From contig JAGTJM010000003.1 in assembly GCA_020747015.1 (NCBI GenBank), positions 248,001-312,000 on the forward strand: DNA of 64,000 bases, written 5' to 3'. The DNA comes from Pyrenochaeta sp. MPI-SDFR-AT-0127. Lineage: Eukaryota > Ascomycota > Dothideomycetes > Pleosporales > Cucurbitariaceae. Shown piece by piece: positions 33,901 through 45,792 of the stretch (positions are counted from its first letter, which is position 1; each line of letters starts with the position of its first letter). A model generated the notes under the pieces. The model was not told where the DNA came from. It was given only the letters and a program-made list of their open reading frames with translations, and ran no database searches. Made by a program: the position numbers and the translations under genes.

Positions 33901-35808
33901 GGCCGAGGCGCTGGTGATGGGGAGTTGAGCTGGCCGGCGGTGACTGTATGCCTAAGGAGGCTCGAGCCAACCTCTGCACGCTCAGCTCTTGCCTCCTGTG
34001 GATTGTTGAATCTGAAAATGTGGAAGTCGCCTAGGATGATACGGTGACCACTCTTTAGTGATCGAGGCTTATCTATCCGAACGCCGTTGACCATGACGCT
34101 TGCGGTTTCCTTGGGTATTACAGTGACTTTGCCATCTACATTCTCGAAGTTGCAGTGATCAGCAAGAATTTGTGAGCCATTTAGACGAATTTGTGCAGTT
34201 TGTCCTTCAACATCTGAGTTGCCTACAGTCGTTGTTCCTGGTTTCAGATTGTAGACCAGACACTCAGTTAAGAGTGGGTCGTCACTCAAATTCACCAAAT
34301 GTGGCATGTTCTTGGGAGTTGACAAGCCAACGAACCCCTTTTCGATGCTGATACCAAGCTCTTCCAAAGCAGCCTCTCGCTCTTTGTGAATCTCCTCGGT
34401 CTTCGCAAGCTTCTCTTCCCACGTTTGGTTTAAATCCTTGTAGAGCTTTTCGGACTGGCCCAGCTGTTCCACAATTTCGGCTTTTGATACCTTCTTGATT
34501 GTTCCATCTGCCTGAGTGATTGAAACTATTTGCTTTTCAAGGGGCGTATCAGGGGCGTACTGTTCTTCTACGATTCCGTTGGAACCACTCGACCCACCGC
34601 CAGTTAGCTGCGAGCGGAGCTTTTCCAACTCTTCTTTAAGTTCCCTGATCATGCGTGCGTTGGGGTCCTCGTTGACAACGGCGTGATTCTTAATTCGCTT
34701 TGCAGAATCCGCGTAACGGAGCGTTGACAGCGTCTCTTCGAAATTAATGTCGGCGGGCGAAATGGCGGCAATCATAGCCGTCATACTATTTCCTCCTAAA
34801 GAATCCTTCAGAAGCCATGTCAGAACGGAGTCTCGGTAGGGTACTTGTATCTTCTTCTTCGACCCCATCGACAAGTCTGCTAATGCTGCAATGACACGGC
34901 CGAGTGTAGAGAGCGATCTGTTGATTTCTGCACCCTCTTTCAGTCGTGCGCCGGTTGCGCCGGTAGACTGAGCTCGTTCTGACCCTGCCAGATCGACCAA
35001 GCTGATCTTTGCGACTCTTTCCCCGCTCATACTGGTTTCTACATCGTGGCGTTTTTGGGTAAGGGTAAGGGTGAACACGGCGTGCGATCGGGAGGATGTC
35101 TCGTTCATATTCGTCGCAGCGACAGTACGGGCCTTGTTTCCTTCGTCCATCAAATTCTCAATCTCCGGGAAGGACTGGACCACCAACTTTGCCAAGTCTT
35201 CGACATACGGACCGGTCGAGGGGTGCTCTCGGACCCGTAGGTTGCCTTTGTTCGATGGGTTAAGCAGATCGCGGACGCGCTCGTTGTAGATTTCCAGATA
35301 AGACACTTCAACGGTGCAGCTGACATTTTGATCCTTCTGCACCCCTTTGATCCTTTCGAACATGTCCTGACAGATTTTTGGGATGATACCATACTCCTGC
35401 CCGTACCCCATCATCGAGTATGACTTTCCCGAACCTGTCTGACCATACGCAAAAATACAGTTGTTGTATCCCTGGAAGGCGTTGTCGAGCAGCGGCTTTC
35501 CAAGGTCTTCGTGAAGGTTGTCCTGGCCGGCATAGTTTGGAGCGTTGCGGTCGAAGGACCAGTAGGACCTATCGAAGGCGAATGTTTTTGTGCCTTCGGA
35601 GGCAGCTTTGGCGGCTTTGCCCTTGACATCTGAGGGGGGGACGAGGATGGTTTGGTCCCCCTTCATCTGCACAATACACTGTGCATTACGCGCGGTTTCT
35701 GGCTCCTATTAGATACTCCTCAGGCCCACGAGGCTTGAGAAACATACCTCGCCCATTAAAAGGCCTACACCGCACCACCACCTTGATATTTCCTCCTCCA
35801 GACGCCAT
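30915..35808 (-). CDS. uncA: Kinesin-3 motor (Unc104/KIF1 type, UncA)
   Basis: Two minus-strand exons, 35808-35748 and 35698-30915, give 1614 residues, the usual length of fungal UncA. An N-terminal motor domain (about 1-365) has VVVRCRPFNGRE, the P-loop GQTGSGKS (about 104-111), SSRSHAVF (switch I) and DLAGSERA (switch II). A neck coiled coil follows, then an FHA domain (about 495-590, GTTTVGN ... ILADHCNFENVDGKVTV), KIF1B-like and DUF3694-type regions, and a C-terminal PH domain (about 1490-1605) with the closing IEWILRLDQSYF. Kinesin-3 carries early endosomes and other vesicles towards microtubule plus ends in hyphae; the PH domain binds cargo lipids. The single intron is right after the first strand of the motor. 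Confidence 0.97.
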
Positions 35809-36357
35809 GGTGTAGGCTACGAACTATTTCTTGCTCAGGGTTGCGGCTAGTGGTGGAAGAAGAGCGGCCAGTGCACGGCTGGAGTTGTGTGCTGCGGTCA
35901 TGCGCGGGATCTGTGGGGCTTCATGGCACGTCGAGAGTGTCTGAGGGACTCGAAGTGGCTCAGGAGGTGGGTGATTTGGGCGGAGAGTGCTGTGTTGTTG
36001 AATCGCGGTCAAAGCCAACTTGTCGAGATTAGTCGCGAATCCTTGCCAGCCCTGCAGCGGCCTACCCGTCGGGATATCCCAGCCAACAGGCGCAGAAAGC
36101 CTGGCCCACTTTGAACCAAGGAGTCACACCTTGTATGGCAGTTAGAGATAGATTCCAACTACCACGAGGGACGTCAGAAAAGTTCAACGAGCCTTGCAGC
36201 TTATTCTCAAAGGGCAGCTGAAAGCACCGCGCAAGCCTGGTACCTGGATGCTGAGCCATGCGTCATTGCTCCCGAAAATCTCCAAAATAAAATAAAAAGG
36301 TTCGAACACAGACTCGACCCCAGCAACAATCCGATTCAAGCCACGCAGCCGCCGTCC
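35809..36357. promoter_or_regulatory. Divergent intergenic region (kinesin-3 / trm5)
   Basis: 549 bp between two starts. No protein-like ORF. An A-rich stretch lies just before the trm5 start (about 36285-36300). Confidence 0.35.
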
Positions 36358-37818
36358 ATGTCCTCAGCCAACTCTTCGAACGACATGTTCGCCCCGCCGA
36401 TGAATCGCGCCATGAAGGTGCTGGACCGCACTTTCTTCAAGAAAACAATCCCCACCTCCGCAGCCCGCATCTTCAACAACAAGGATATCTCTCGATGCCG
36501 GAAAGCGCTCACCGCCAGCCGCGATGCGCTTGTCAACAACCGATTGGATCCTATAAGAGTAGATCCAGACAGTGAACGAGCACAAAAGGGCGGGAAATGC
36601 TTGCTCCTGCGGTCAGAGGTCGTTCCCAATGGTACGTCTTGGCGGGCGTGGGCTATTTTGTGTGCTGAGTCTGAACACTAGGCAGATCGAACAACATGGA
36701 GCCCTAAGCTACGCGACCTCGAACAGGATGGCACGCTCGGTGTCGTCCCATACCAATTACAGCTCGACTACGACTACTTCACCTACTCCGAGATCACCTC
36801 CGCAATCATCCCCCCACCTGAGAAAAAGAACGACGACGAGATACCCCAGGGATTCTCCCTCGCCGGCCACGTAGCGCATCTCAACCTGCGCGAGCGATAC
36901 TGGCCGTACAAGCACTTGATAGCGACTGTGCTCGCCGATAAGAACCCGATGGTGAAGACGGTGATCAACAAGCTAGACAACGTGGGGACTGAGAATGCCT
37001 TTAGAACATTTCAATATGAGGTCCTGCATGGGGAGGATGACATGAACGTCGAGCTGCGCGAGCAGGGTTGCACTTTCAAGTTTGACTTTGCCAAGGTGTA
37101 CTGGAACACGAGGCTGCACACTGAACACGAGCGTGTGTGTGATTTGTTCAAAGAAGGCGAGGCAATTTGCGATGTCATGGCGGGCGTAGGTCCATTCGCA
37201 GTGCCCAGTGGGAAGAAGAAGTGCTTCGTTTGGGCAAATGATCTCAATCCAGAGAGCTACAAATCATTGGTTGACAACATCAAGATCAACAAGGTGGGGG
37301 ATTTCGTAAAGTCGCAAAATATCGATGGCGCAAAATTTATACGGCAGGCATCTGCCGAGTTGCTCCAGAGCGAACATTCCGTCGCCATCTACCCCAAGAC
37401 AAAGTTCTCAAGATCGGCCCCAGAGGCCAACAAGAAGCCTCAGCCGATCAAAACGTTAGTTCAACCACCCATCTTCTCGCACTACGTTATGAACCTCCCG
37501 GCTTCTGCAATTACTTTTCTTCCCTCTTTTATTGGACTGTACTCCAATGTTCCTGGTATGCCTGCCTCAGAGATCAAGAAGCTCCTTACCGAGTACAAGC
37601 TCCCTATGATTCACGTACACTGCTTCAGCACTAAGAGCGACGACAACGTAGCAGAGGTCAAGAGTATCTGTGAGGAGATTAGTAGGCAGTTGCAGTACGA
37701 AATCACACCGCAGACACCAGATGTCTCAATATGGGATGTGAGGGATGTTGCCCCAAAGAAGAGGATGTTCTGTGCGAGCTTCCGGTTACCAGAGGAAGTC
37801 GCTTTCAGAGAAATATAA
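36358..37818 (+). CDS. trm5: tRNA (guanine37-N1)-methyltransferase Trm5
   Basis: Two exons, 36358-36631 and 36686-37818, give 468 residues. The catalytic Rossmann-type core carries the SAM-binding CDVMAGVGPFAVPSGKK (about 247) and the later MNLPASA motif, and the N-terminal domain includes GHVAHLNLRERYWPYKHLI. All are diagnostic of the Trm5/TYW2 class, and the N1-G37 enzyme is the best fit. Trm5 methylates G37 next to the anticodon in cytosolic and, in yeast, mitochondrial tRNAs, and so prevents frameshifting. The N-terminus is basic and Ser/Asn-rich (FFKKTIPTSAARIF), which could serve as a mitochondrial signal, but that is inference. The first ATG of the frame was chosen. Confidence 0.95.
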
Positions 37819-38205
37819 GGTTTTCAGAGACAATAGAAAGTGACGGAAGGTCACGGTAGCATTCAGGGTCATGATTTAGGCGGGTATGGGACTGCGATAC
37901 AAAAGGCGTTGGAATACTTTTCAACTTTTTTTTAAGATGCGCATTCGCAGATACCCATAGGATCTATACGGCCATACTGATTGGCACGAGTATGTGTCTA
38001 TGTCGATATTCTAAGCGCTGGTCGACATGATTTTACTACGTTCTTACATCTGTCTTGCGGTCTCCATATAGCTGCAACGCCCATGACACAAATTTTCTTC
38101 CATAAATTGGACAATCTGAGATCCCCTGCTGACATTACATATCATCATGGCCTTCACACACACACTCTCTCTCTCTTCTCGGTCATACGTTTTTCCTTCT
38201 CTATA
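37819..38205. other. Convergent 3' intergenic region (trm5 / mlh2)
   Basis: 387 bp between converging genes. It holds a T-tract near 37925-37934 and a CA/CT-rich stretch near 38155-38180. No gene. Confidence 0.3.
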
Positions 38206-41200
38206 TCATAGGTCCATCAACATCTCGTCTTCAATATCGGCGTCGTACTCATCTGACTTTCCGGCATTGTCCTCCTCGTTTGCCTCCACCACTGGTGACA
38301 TCGGCACATCCGAGTCCAGATTCACAAATTGTGACATGTCGAAGTCTGAAAATTTTTCAACTTCTTTTTGAGGTGGTTTATCGGTGTCCTTTTGGACGTT
38401 GGTACTGGAATGGTTGGCAATATTCGTGTCAGTCATTTCATGGTCGATGCGCTGGGTCATCCCACCATTGAACACGCCAGATCTACTTTTGTCGCTTATG
38501 ATCACTGGGACTTCCAAGTTCTCAATCATCTTGACAGTCTGATATTCCTCTCTCCTGGCATCGAAACATTTCCGAATGCCTTCTTGCAGTTCACAGCGCG
38601 TGTCAACACCGCTCAGGCGCTCATACTGCTCATGCAGAACTTCATCAAGTTTGATGCCCCATTCCATGATCTTCCGCTCTGTAACAAACTCGACAAAGAC
38701 ATTGTATGCGTCGCTAACTGTAGGGCCCCACTCAAGGCTGTTGTAGCTCATATCGAGCTTACGTGAAATATGAATGATGGTTTGAATGCGCGAGTTCATT
38801 AGCAAGACCAAGTCCTGAAGTCCCTTACCAGCAGGCACACGCTCGAGCGGGAGCTTAGACGATCTCGTGCGTTCAATTCCATCTGTTGTACGACGTCTGA
38901 GACGATCAGACTTACAGGACTTCTCAACCGGTGGTGAAACACGAGATTCTGCCCTTCGCTCGGCCCTACCAGGTCGATCATGAGACGAGTGTTCGCTCTC
39001 TCCGTGCGAGTTGAAGAAACTATCCATATCCTGAACGTTCCATGATAGACTGCGACGGGTGCGACTGCTCGGTGCTGCGATATCTTGAAGTGGCGACAGA
39101 TCTTCACTTCCTGATGAAGAAGTTCTACACGCGCGCAACCGAGAGACACTGTTCTCGTATGCTCCGCTTCGTCCGATTATATCTTGGGAGTGGTGACTAA
39201 CACCAGTTGTCCCATGGGATCGCATAGGAATTCCAGAATCACCTAGCCTGCGGTTGAGGAGTACTGAAGGAGGGCTTCCCGCAGACGATGGCCTTGGTAG
39301 GATTTCTTGTCTCGCGAATACATGAGAGTGAGCTGCCGTGTCACGCGGAGTAGCACGCACCCCACGAATATATGGGAACAACATTTGATCATGGGCAGAT
39401 CTTGGGCGTAACTGTGGTTCCGCAGAAGTTGCTCTGGAGAAATCCCTGAAGCGTCTCCCCGGTGGACCGCAGTGTGGGGGCGATAGCTCCCCGATACGTA
39501 CAGCCAGGTTACGTTCGTCCCTAGATGAACTTGACTGAGAATGGAGGTTGATTGGTGTTAAACGTGAACCAGGTACAAGGTCAACAAACTTCTCACTTCG
39601 GTCAACACTATTTCCATTGAGAAAGGTACGGATGTCAGTGCTGTTCAATTCATTCGGCCTCGATCGCCCCGCCGTGACTAAACGTGATTGTCGTCGGTTG
39701 GGCAAGGTATCGCTCACAAAATATGGGACTTCCTGATTCTTGGACCGTTTTGGGCGGTGAGATGATGGTATACGCCCAGAGCTTCGCATTGGTTGTCCAA
39801 ACCATGTATCATTGGACCCTTGTGTCAGTGGGACACCCGATTTATTGGTGTTCACTGACTGCTTCTGTTGGCTACGACGCGGAGCTAATGACAACGGACA
39901 GGGTCTTGAAGTGGAATGCTGATAATCACAATGAGCAATGTATGTCGAGCCTTCATCCTCAGCCGAAAGCATGTTGAAAGGCTCGCGCCCCCCTGTTCTT
40001 AACATTTCTCTACTGCCAGCTATATTAGCACGCTCTTGAAGTGACGCTTGTGCATGGTGGGTGTTTTGCTCTACTTCACAGTCCAATAGAGACTGAGGAA
40101 TATTGCTTCTTGGTGATTTTCGAGGTGTCAAAGGTTCCGCTGGTAAAGTGCATATGGGTGTTGTCGCTTGTGTAACGGAGGTCCGCTCAGCAAACGCTTT
40201 ACTTGGACTCTTAGCTGGGCTCAGTAACTGCCCGTTGTTGGCGATGTTCCTTGGTTTGACAATAGCATTCATTCGTGCGATCGTCCATGGATTCGACAAA
40301 GCAGCAGCTCGAAGCCCTTCTTCTTCCTGGACAATTGGAGGCTGGTTATATGGCAGAAATCCAATATCATCTTCATCGCTACCATACATACTAGATCTCC
40401 ATTGCGTCTGTTCATATCGCGCTTCAGACGCAGGCCTGTCACTTACATTTTTGGGAGTATTATTGTCGTCCAAAGCAGGTGAATGTTCACGGGATGGTAG
40501 CACCTCAGATTGCAGCTTCTGGCAGGATTGGGCAATTGTTGGCAGCTCAAAATTCTCCGCCTCGACAGTGATCTCAGGGTAGTAAAAATCCAGTAACCTG
40601 TTGACAGCGCCGACGACGAGCTCCCCATTCTCAAATATGACATTGTCTTTTGCTGGCTCCGCATTGGGATCATAGCTGTCCGGCGGACAAATGATATGCA
40701 AGCAAAAGAAGGGGTCCTTTACAGTTCCCAGTGAGCTGTTAGACTTGCGCAACTTGTGTTTGACAGCTGCCACCACTTGTCTGATAGTTCCCCGGCTATT
40801 CGACATGGGCCTCGCGTCGACTGAAACAAATGCACCATGATTGGCGAGCTGCCCCCCAATCGCTGTTGGCTTCGGTAGGAAGGCACGGATTTCGAAACCA
40901 TCTGTCTCAAGAGCAGTCCAATCGCATTGAAGTGCGCAATTTTTCCCAATGACCTTTAGCACGACGTCTTCGACATTAGCGTCTGCCTTTGGTGCGTACA
41001 CAAAATCGTCCTTGTCATTCTTCGCCTTGAGCAGGTGAAGCCTGAATCGAACAGCAGGCCTAGCAAGTGCATAAGCTTGCATCAGTCGACGAATCTTGGT
41101 GAGGGTTTTCCCGGAACATTTGATAGCAGTTTGCTTGCGAACAGGAATATGCTCAAAGAAGTTGGTTATTTTGACTGTTGTTCCAACCGGATGCGATTCG

Positions 41201-41699
41201 CGTACAGTCCTGTTCACTTAGCAAACAGAGCTCGCAGGAAACATAATGAAGAGTAGACTTACGAAGAAAGCTCACCATTTCGGCCGTACTTCAGTGTGGC
41301 CGCAACAGCTTCGCCTTCCACTCTAGTAGTGATTGAAAGCTTACCACTTACGTCGGCCATGCTCGATAAAGCTTCGCCGCGGAAGCCGAGCCATTTGCCT
41401 CCTACCTCCCTCAGATCATCAAGGTCTCTGATCTTGCTTGTGCAATGACGGCGGCATACTAGGGCGCGATCGTCAGCTGGTATGCCATGACCGTCATCCT
41501 TCACTTGGATAGAATCTATTGTATTAGTGGCGAGGTCTACGAAGATGCTCTTCGCCCTGGCATCTAGAGCATTGTCGATCAATTCTTTGACAGCCGAACT
41601 GGGGTCGACGAGCACTTGGCCTGAGCCAATCTGTCTTGCTGTTGCTTGTGATAACGCAGCGATCCCGGGCACTTGCATTTCATCTTGACGGTCTTCCAT
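38206..41699 (-). CDS. mlh2: MutL homologue of the Mlh2 / human PMS1 type
   Basis: Two minus-strand exons, 41699-41263 and 41209-38206, give 1146 residues. The N-terminal GHKL ATPase has all core motifs: ELIDNALDA (Glu39, Asn43), KDDGHGIP (about 67-74) and GFRGEAL (105-111), then HPVGTTVKITNFFEHIPVRKQ and a transducer domain. The first helix reads ALSQATARQIGSGQV, where Mlh1 and Pms1/PMS2 have IAAGEV; this matches the Mlh2/human PMS1 branch. A very long Ser/Arg/Pro-rich linker of roughly 500 residues follows. A short helical C-terminal region follows without the DQHAxxER endonuclease motif. In the known family the protein pairs with Mlh1 and acts as an accessory factor in mismatch repair and meiotic gene conversion. 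Confidence 0.85.
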
Positions 41700-42347
41700 A
41701 TTAGACACCTCGAGGATAATTTCGAGGCGGCTGCATCAGTATGGAAAGCAAGGCGGGATGTAGACACTGTCTCTACGCGTCCGCATGACTATTTGCATCG
41801 TGCCTGCCTCAACGACGGCAAGATGGGAAAGAGTCATCACGGCACATCCACGTAATCATGTGACCAATGCTCTCGCTACCTTGTCTTTGTTCCTCCTCTC
41901 AAGCAGCTTAGCAAGCAAATTGAAGGGTTTGCTACGTTAGCGTGATTGGGTGAATAGAGCGTAGATCGAAAAAGGCATCGCGATGAGTATGCGTCATGGT
42001 CTTTGCTTTCAATGTGGCCAATTAGAACACAGCAGAGGACGTGGTTTGGGGTTCCCCATCTCTAATATAAGATCTCCATCAACCTCTTTGATATCACAGC
42101 ACGAATACGCACCATCTGTCTTGTACATGCACGACAATTCCACTTATTGTTTGTTTCCTAGCTACCTATTGCTTTAAGAGGTACGCGCTATTTGTCAGCA
42201 GCTTGGAGCTCCTCTTCCGGGTTCCCAGAAATCAGCCATACTATCAACTCATCAACCTCAGGCAAACACGCCAAAGATAATCTTCGAAGAGGAATCTAAA
42301 AGGAATCATTTCTAAGGTCGCATAGCCAAGAAAGGCCTGTAGCACTG
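41700..42347. promoter_or_regulatory. Divergent intergenic region (mlh2 / Ada-type gene)
   Basis: 648 bp shared by the starts of two genes linked to DNA damage. No protein-like ORF and no site I can name. Confidence 0.35.
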
Positions 42348-43172
42348 ATGCCCTACACGACTGATGCAACACGTTGGCGAGCACTTGCGACCCGCGATCC
42401 AAATGCAAACGGGCACTTCATTTACTCCGTGAAATCGACCAAAATCTACTGTCGCCCTACCTGCCCGGGAAGACTGGCGCGCAGGGCAAACGTTGGCTTC
42501 TATAAGACCGCTCCTGAGGCAGAAGCGGCGGGATTCAGAGCGTGCAAGAGATGCAAGCCAAACACTGTACTTGAGGATCCTCAGGAGCGAGCAGTTGAGA
42601 AGGCATGCCTCCTCATCGATGAAGCCTTGAAGAATAATACTCCCAAGGCGTTCAGGCTGCAAGATCTAGCGGAAAAGGTTGGCCTTACCCCGCGTTACTT
42701 CCATAAGATCTTCAAAGACAAAACAGGCGTGACTCCAAAGGAGTACGCGAAAGTCAAGAAGGCAGAGCAAAGCAGTCCGACTTCAGTTCCTATCTTAAGC
42801 GGAAGCGAAGCAAGTACTTCCACACCAGAATGGGAAGTGTTCGACTTTAACGACCTGGTGGATTTTGGGGCCGATCCAAACCCAGTCCTCACGGATGACT
42901 TTATAAACGGAACAGTGCAAGGATTGACAATGGGAATCGGAACAGAGATTGATGTAAATATGCTACTTCAACCCTGGAGTATGGGCTACGAGCCTAACAG
43001 TATGTATCCAGATTGCCTCACCTTCGACGATAAGCATAACAATCCGTTCGAAACGATGCCGCCACCATTCCAAATGCTAGAAGGGAAGGATGTGCCAGCT
43101 TTCTCGACGCTCGAACTGGATGCAGCAGCTTTGATGCGTTGCGATAGCCTGACAGATATGCTCTTTACATAG
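42348..43172 (+). CDS. Ada-type metal-binding domain plus AraC-like HTH, no methyltransferase
   Basis: One exon, 274 residues. Residues about 6-75 are the Ada N-terminal zinc domain: IYCRPTCPGR (Cys35, Cys39) and ACKRCKP (Cys66, Cys69), the four ligands of bacterial Ada, where the first Cys takes the methyl group from methylphosphotriesters. Residues about 85-135 form an AraC-family helix-turn-helix (FRLQDLAEKVGLTPRYFHKIFKDKTGVTPKEYAK). The rest (about 140-274) is acidic, low in complexity and rich in Asp/Phe/Met, like an activation region. The O6-alkylguanine methyltransferase half of Ada is absent. It is therefore probably a methylation-sensed transcription activator, as known for some fungal and bacterial AdaA proteins. 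A bacterial origin of the domain pair is likely but old. It is intronless. Confidence 0.88.
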   Translation: MPYTTDATRWRALATRDPNANGHFIYSVKSTKIYCRPTCPGRLARRANVGFYKTAPEAEAAGFRACKRCKPNTVLEDPQERAVEKACLLIDEALKNNTPKAFRLQDLAEKVGLTPRYFHKIFKDKTGVTPKEYAKVKKAEQSSPTSVPILSGSEASTSTPEWEVFDFNDLVDFGADPNPVLTDDFINGTVQGLTMGIGTEIDVNMLLQPWSMGYEPNSMYPDCLTFDDKHNNPFETMPPPFQMLEGKDVPAFSTLELDAAALMRCDSLTDMLFT

Positions 43173-45333
43173 CCTCTAGCACTCGTATTCAAGCAATAAT
43201 TCATCGCACAATCTTTATGCTAGGCCCATGCTGATACATCGCCACCTTGAATACGCACTTTTACAATGCGCAAACATAGTCTACGTGAACCGCCTTGCGC
43301 ACAAATGTTCTGTTATATGCAAGCAACCTGGGAGGATATACTTCGATCGTATCTCAAAGTCGGCGTCATCGATAGCAGGCAAGAGAGATCGTGACTTCGA
43401 TTGCAGCTTAGACAAATCTGTGATTCTTTCCGTTAACGATTGCTCAATGGCAGTATGTGAACATGAAGAGGAAGTAATGCTCTTCAGAGACCAAGTTATA
43501 AGCAGCGACGGCGTAGCATATGTCGATGCTAGCCATACCTTTTCCGGCTCTTCCTAAAGTGTTTAATGGTCGATGTACATTGTCATCTTGGAGCTTGTGC
43601 GTGCAGCGAGAGATCGCCAAAAAAAATCAAACGTACCTGAAGAAGCTTCACAGCGGATGGGCGCATATTCCTACAGATTAGAAACGAGACACCGGCATCA
43701 CGCCAAGGCTAATTCACTCAAGAGACTCATTGTGCTCCGGCTGTAGTTGTGCCCGATCATGCGGTGCAATACGTTGAGGATGGAAGAGTAGTGAACACAA
43801 ACGTTGGAAGGTTTTCGGATGAAGAAGCTACGAGCCCCGAAGATCACCCGTAGCGAGGCGCTAGCCCCACTCTCACAAGTGTTCTTCGAGGATAACGAAG
43901 AACGCCCTTCAATGTGTGTTTGCACTCTGTCTTAGGTGTTTCTAGCATATTCAGAACATAGGAAGAACTGATTTTGCATATCTTTGTAGACGAAGTCGAT
44001 CTAACGCGAGCGCTTGCTGAGCTTGCGATCACAATTTCATTCTGTCATGGGATACAGCATCTATGGCAACTAGATTTTCAAGTCTTGCTTCTAATACTGA
44101 CATTTCTCTCAGATGTGATGTAAAGCCTATTGACTTAGTGAATCAGCCTGTTGTATCTGATGGGCGATCAGCGGTAAGATTTAAGCAAGACACGTAGGAG
44201 CAATCACGCTACTAGCGAGACCTCTAGTTGAAGTTACCGCCCAGCCCCAGTGAGTTCACCGGTTTCGATGCATCAATAGATGCTTTATGCTATGCACAAC
44301 GAGCATCTTCCCTCTTTTGTATTCAATAGGGCAACCCCACATACGCATCTGGCAAACGGGCAGTGGCTATCCTGAATCGGCATTTCGGTCTGACTCAGCT
44401 CAATATCTCCGCAGAATGAGGCAGAGAAACCTCCGTGTCGTAAAATGCGAGTAAGCCACAGGTTATATGAACTTGCAGCCTTGCTGACGTTGTCTCTCTA
44501 CGGTGATTTAGGGGCAGATAATGTAATAGCATTGCTGTTGCAATCCAACGCCTTGGCTAAGAGGTTCTGATCACATAATGACCAACAACGCTAGAAGCCG
44601 GGTTGGGTCGCTGGCTTGCCACACCCTGCGCCTGACTGCTGACCCAGTTAGGAAACATAATGAGCTGACATATTGGCATTTGAAATTATTGGGGGTTGCA
44701 AAAAGTCGATGCAGTTGCGTCAAGGATCAATTGACACGCTTAGCTAACCTGCATTCATCTTGACATAATCGCTGTTGCGTCAAGCCTCACCCCAAACATC
44801 CCCCCAATCCCAGTCGAATGGACACCTCGCAGGGAATCTGCAGTACGCCAGCCTTACAAGCGTCGAGATTATCCCAACTGTGTATTCATCCCGCTCGATC
44901 TCGCAGCGGGATTGGATGTTGTGAGTCGAATACGAACTCGACTTGTTCTAGCGTGCTTCCATGGCTTCGAAGAGAGTATGGCAAAGGTGCCAACCCGGTG
45001 ACGTATGGAGAATTGCATGCTAATTTCTTACATACATCTAGAGCCCTTGACGCCCACCGCCTCGCCAAACAGGCCCGACAAGCGTGCTAGCACACCTCCC
45101 AAGACACGGAACATCCGTTGTCCATGCAAGCCACTTTCCATAAACTCTCAGGTAACAACGAATCAGAAAGCAGCATACGCGGCTTTGCATACCACACCAA
45201 CGTCTCCAAGCACACACACAACGCAAACATACAAACGTGTGTGCCGCGTGCCCCCAGAGATATCGATCCTTTTGCTGCCGGAGTCCCCGTTTAGGCAGAG
45301 TCGGCGCCAGATAGCGAGGAGACGCAGCCAGCC
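43173..45333. other. Gene-poor stretch, 2.2 kb
   Basis: No ORF here looks like a protein: codon use is irregular and frames of 60-110 residues overlap on both strands. I see no terminal repeats, target-site duplication or transposase remnant that I can support. It could hold decayed sequence or long UTRs. A six-to-seven A run occurs near 43619. Confidence 0.3.
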
Positions 45334-45792
45334 ATGGCATCAGCCCGAAGCGCCGGGCTGCGCAGCACCACACATTCATTCTGTCACGCCCTCATTTCTC
45401 CCCCACCACCTACCGAGCTGCTGCAAACGTACTTCAGCAGCAGCCCCAAGATCACCGAGCACGGCCCTACATGGTCACGCTCACGCTTACCATTTTTGGC
45501 CAAGACTTTCACAGGCAAGCAAGAGTGTGAGGAGTATTTCGCTTTGATGACTGGAGCGCTAGAGATGAGCCTGGATCAGGATGCCTTTCCGGGCAAGGAG
45601 GGATTCATTGTAGATGCAGAGGTGGCAATGGCAAGCGTGGTGGGCAAGGGCACCTTCAAGAGCAAGAAGACGGGAAAAGGGTGGGATGAGCAGTTTATCT
45701 ATCGATTCAGTGAGTTTGATGCAAATAGCAAGATTGGACATTGGGAGATTTGGGCAGACCCACTTAGTGCTTGGGAGGCTATTGGTGAGTAA
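45334..45792 (+). CDS. Small SnoaL/NTF2-like fold protein
   Basis: One exon, 152 residues. After a Ser/Ala-rich start, the sequence follows the cone-shaped NTF2/SnoaL pattern: a helix (TELLQTYFSSSPKITEHG), LPFLAKTFTGKQECEEYFALM, a strand-rich middle (GFIVDAEVAMASVVGKGTFKSKKTGKGWDEQFIYRFSEFD) and a final strand plus helix (KIGHWEIWADPLSAWEAIGE). The closing WEIWADPLSAW is common in fungal proteins of this fold, which vary from small-molecule isomerases to proteins without known activity. No function is proposed. A longer overlapping frame from 45005 is not protein-like. Confidence 0.75.
   Translation: MASARSAGLRSTTHSFCHALISPPPPTELLQTYFSSSPKITEHGPTWSRSRLPFLAKTFTGKQECEEYFALMTGALEMSLDQDAFPGKEGFIVDAEVAMASVVGKGTFKSKKTGKGWDEQFIYRFSEFDANSKIGHWEIWADPLSAWEAIGE

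Noticed and set aside
36290..36320. ggttcgaacac, resembling a tRNA B box
   Set aside because: No T-arm stem, A box or acceptor pairing is found around it.
44818..45090. 90-codon plus-strand frame, Cys/Ser/Arg-rich
   Set aside because: No signal peptide, no Cys spacing typical of an effector, and competing frames in the same place.
45005..45547. 180-codon plus-strand frame overlapping the SnoaL-like gene
   Set aside because: Low-complexity Ser/Pro/His/Arg residues. The other frame (45334-45792) has the protein-like pattern.
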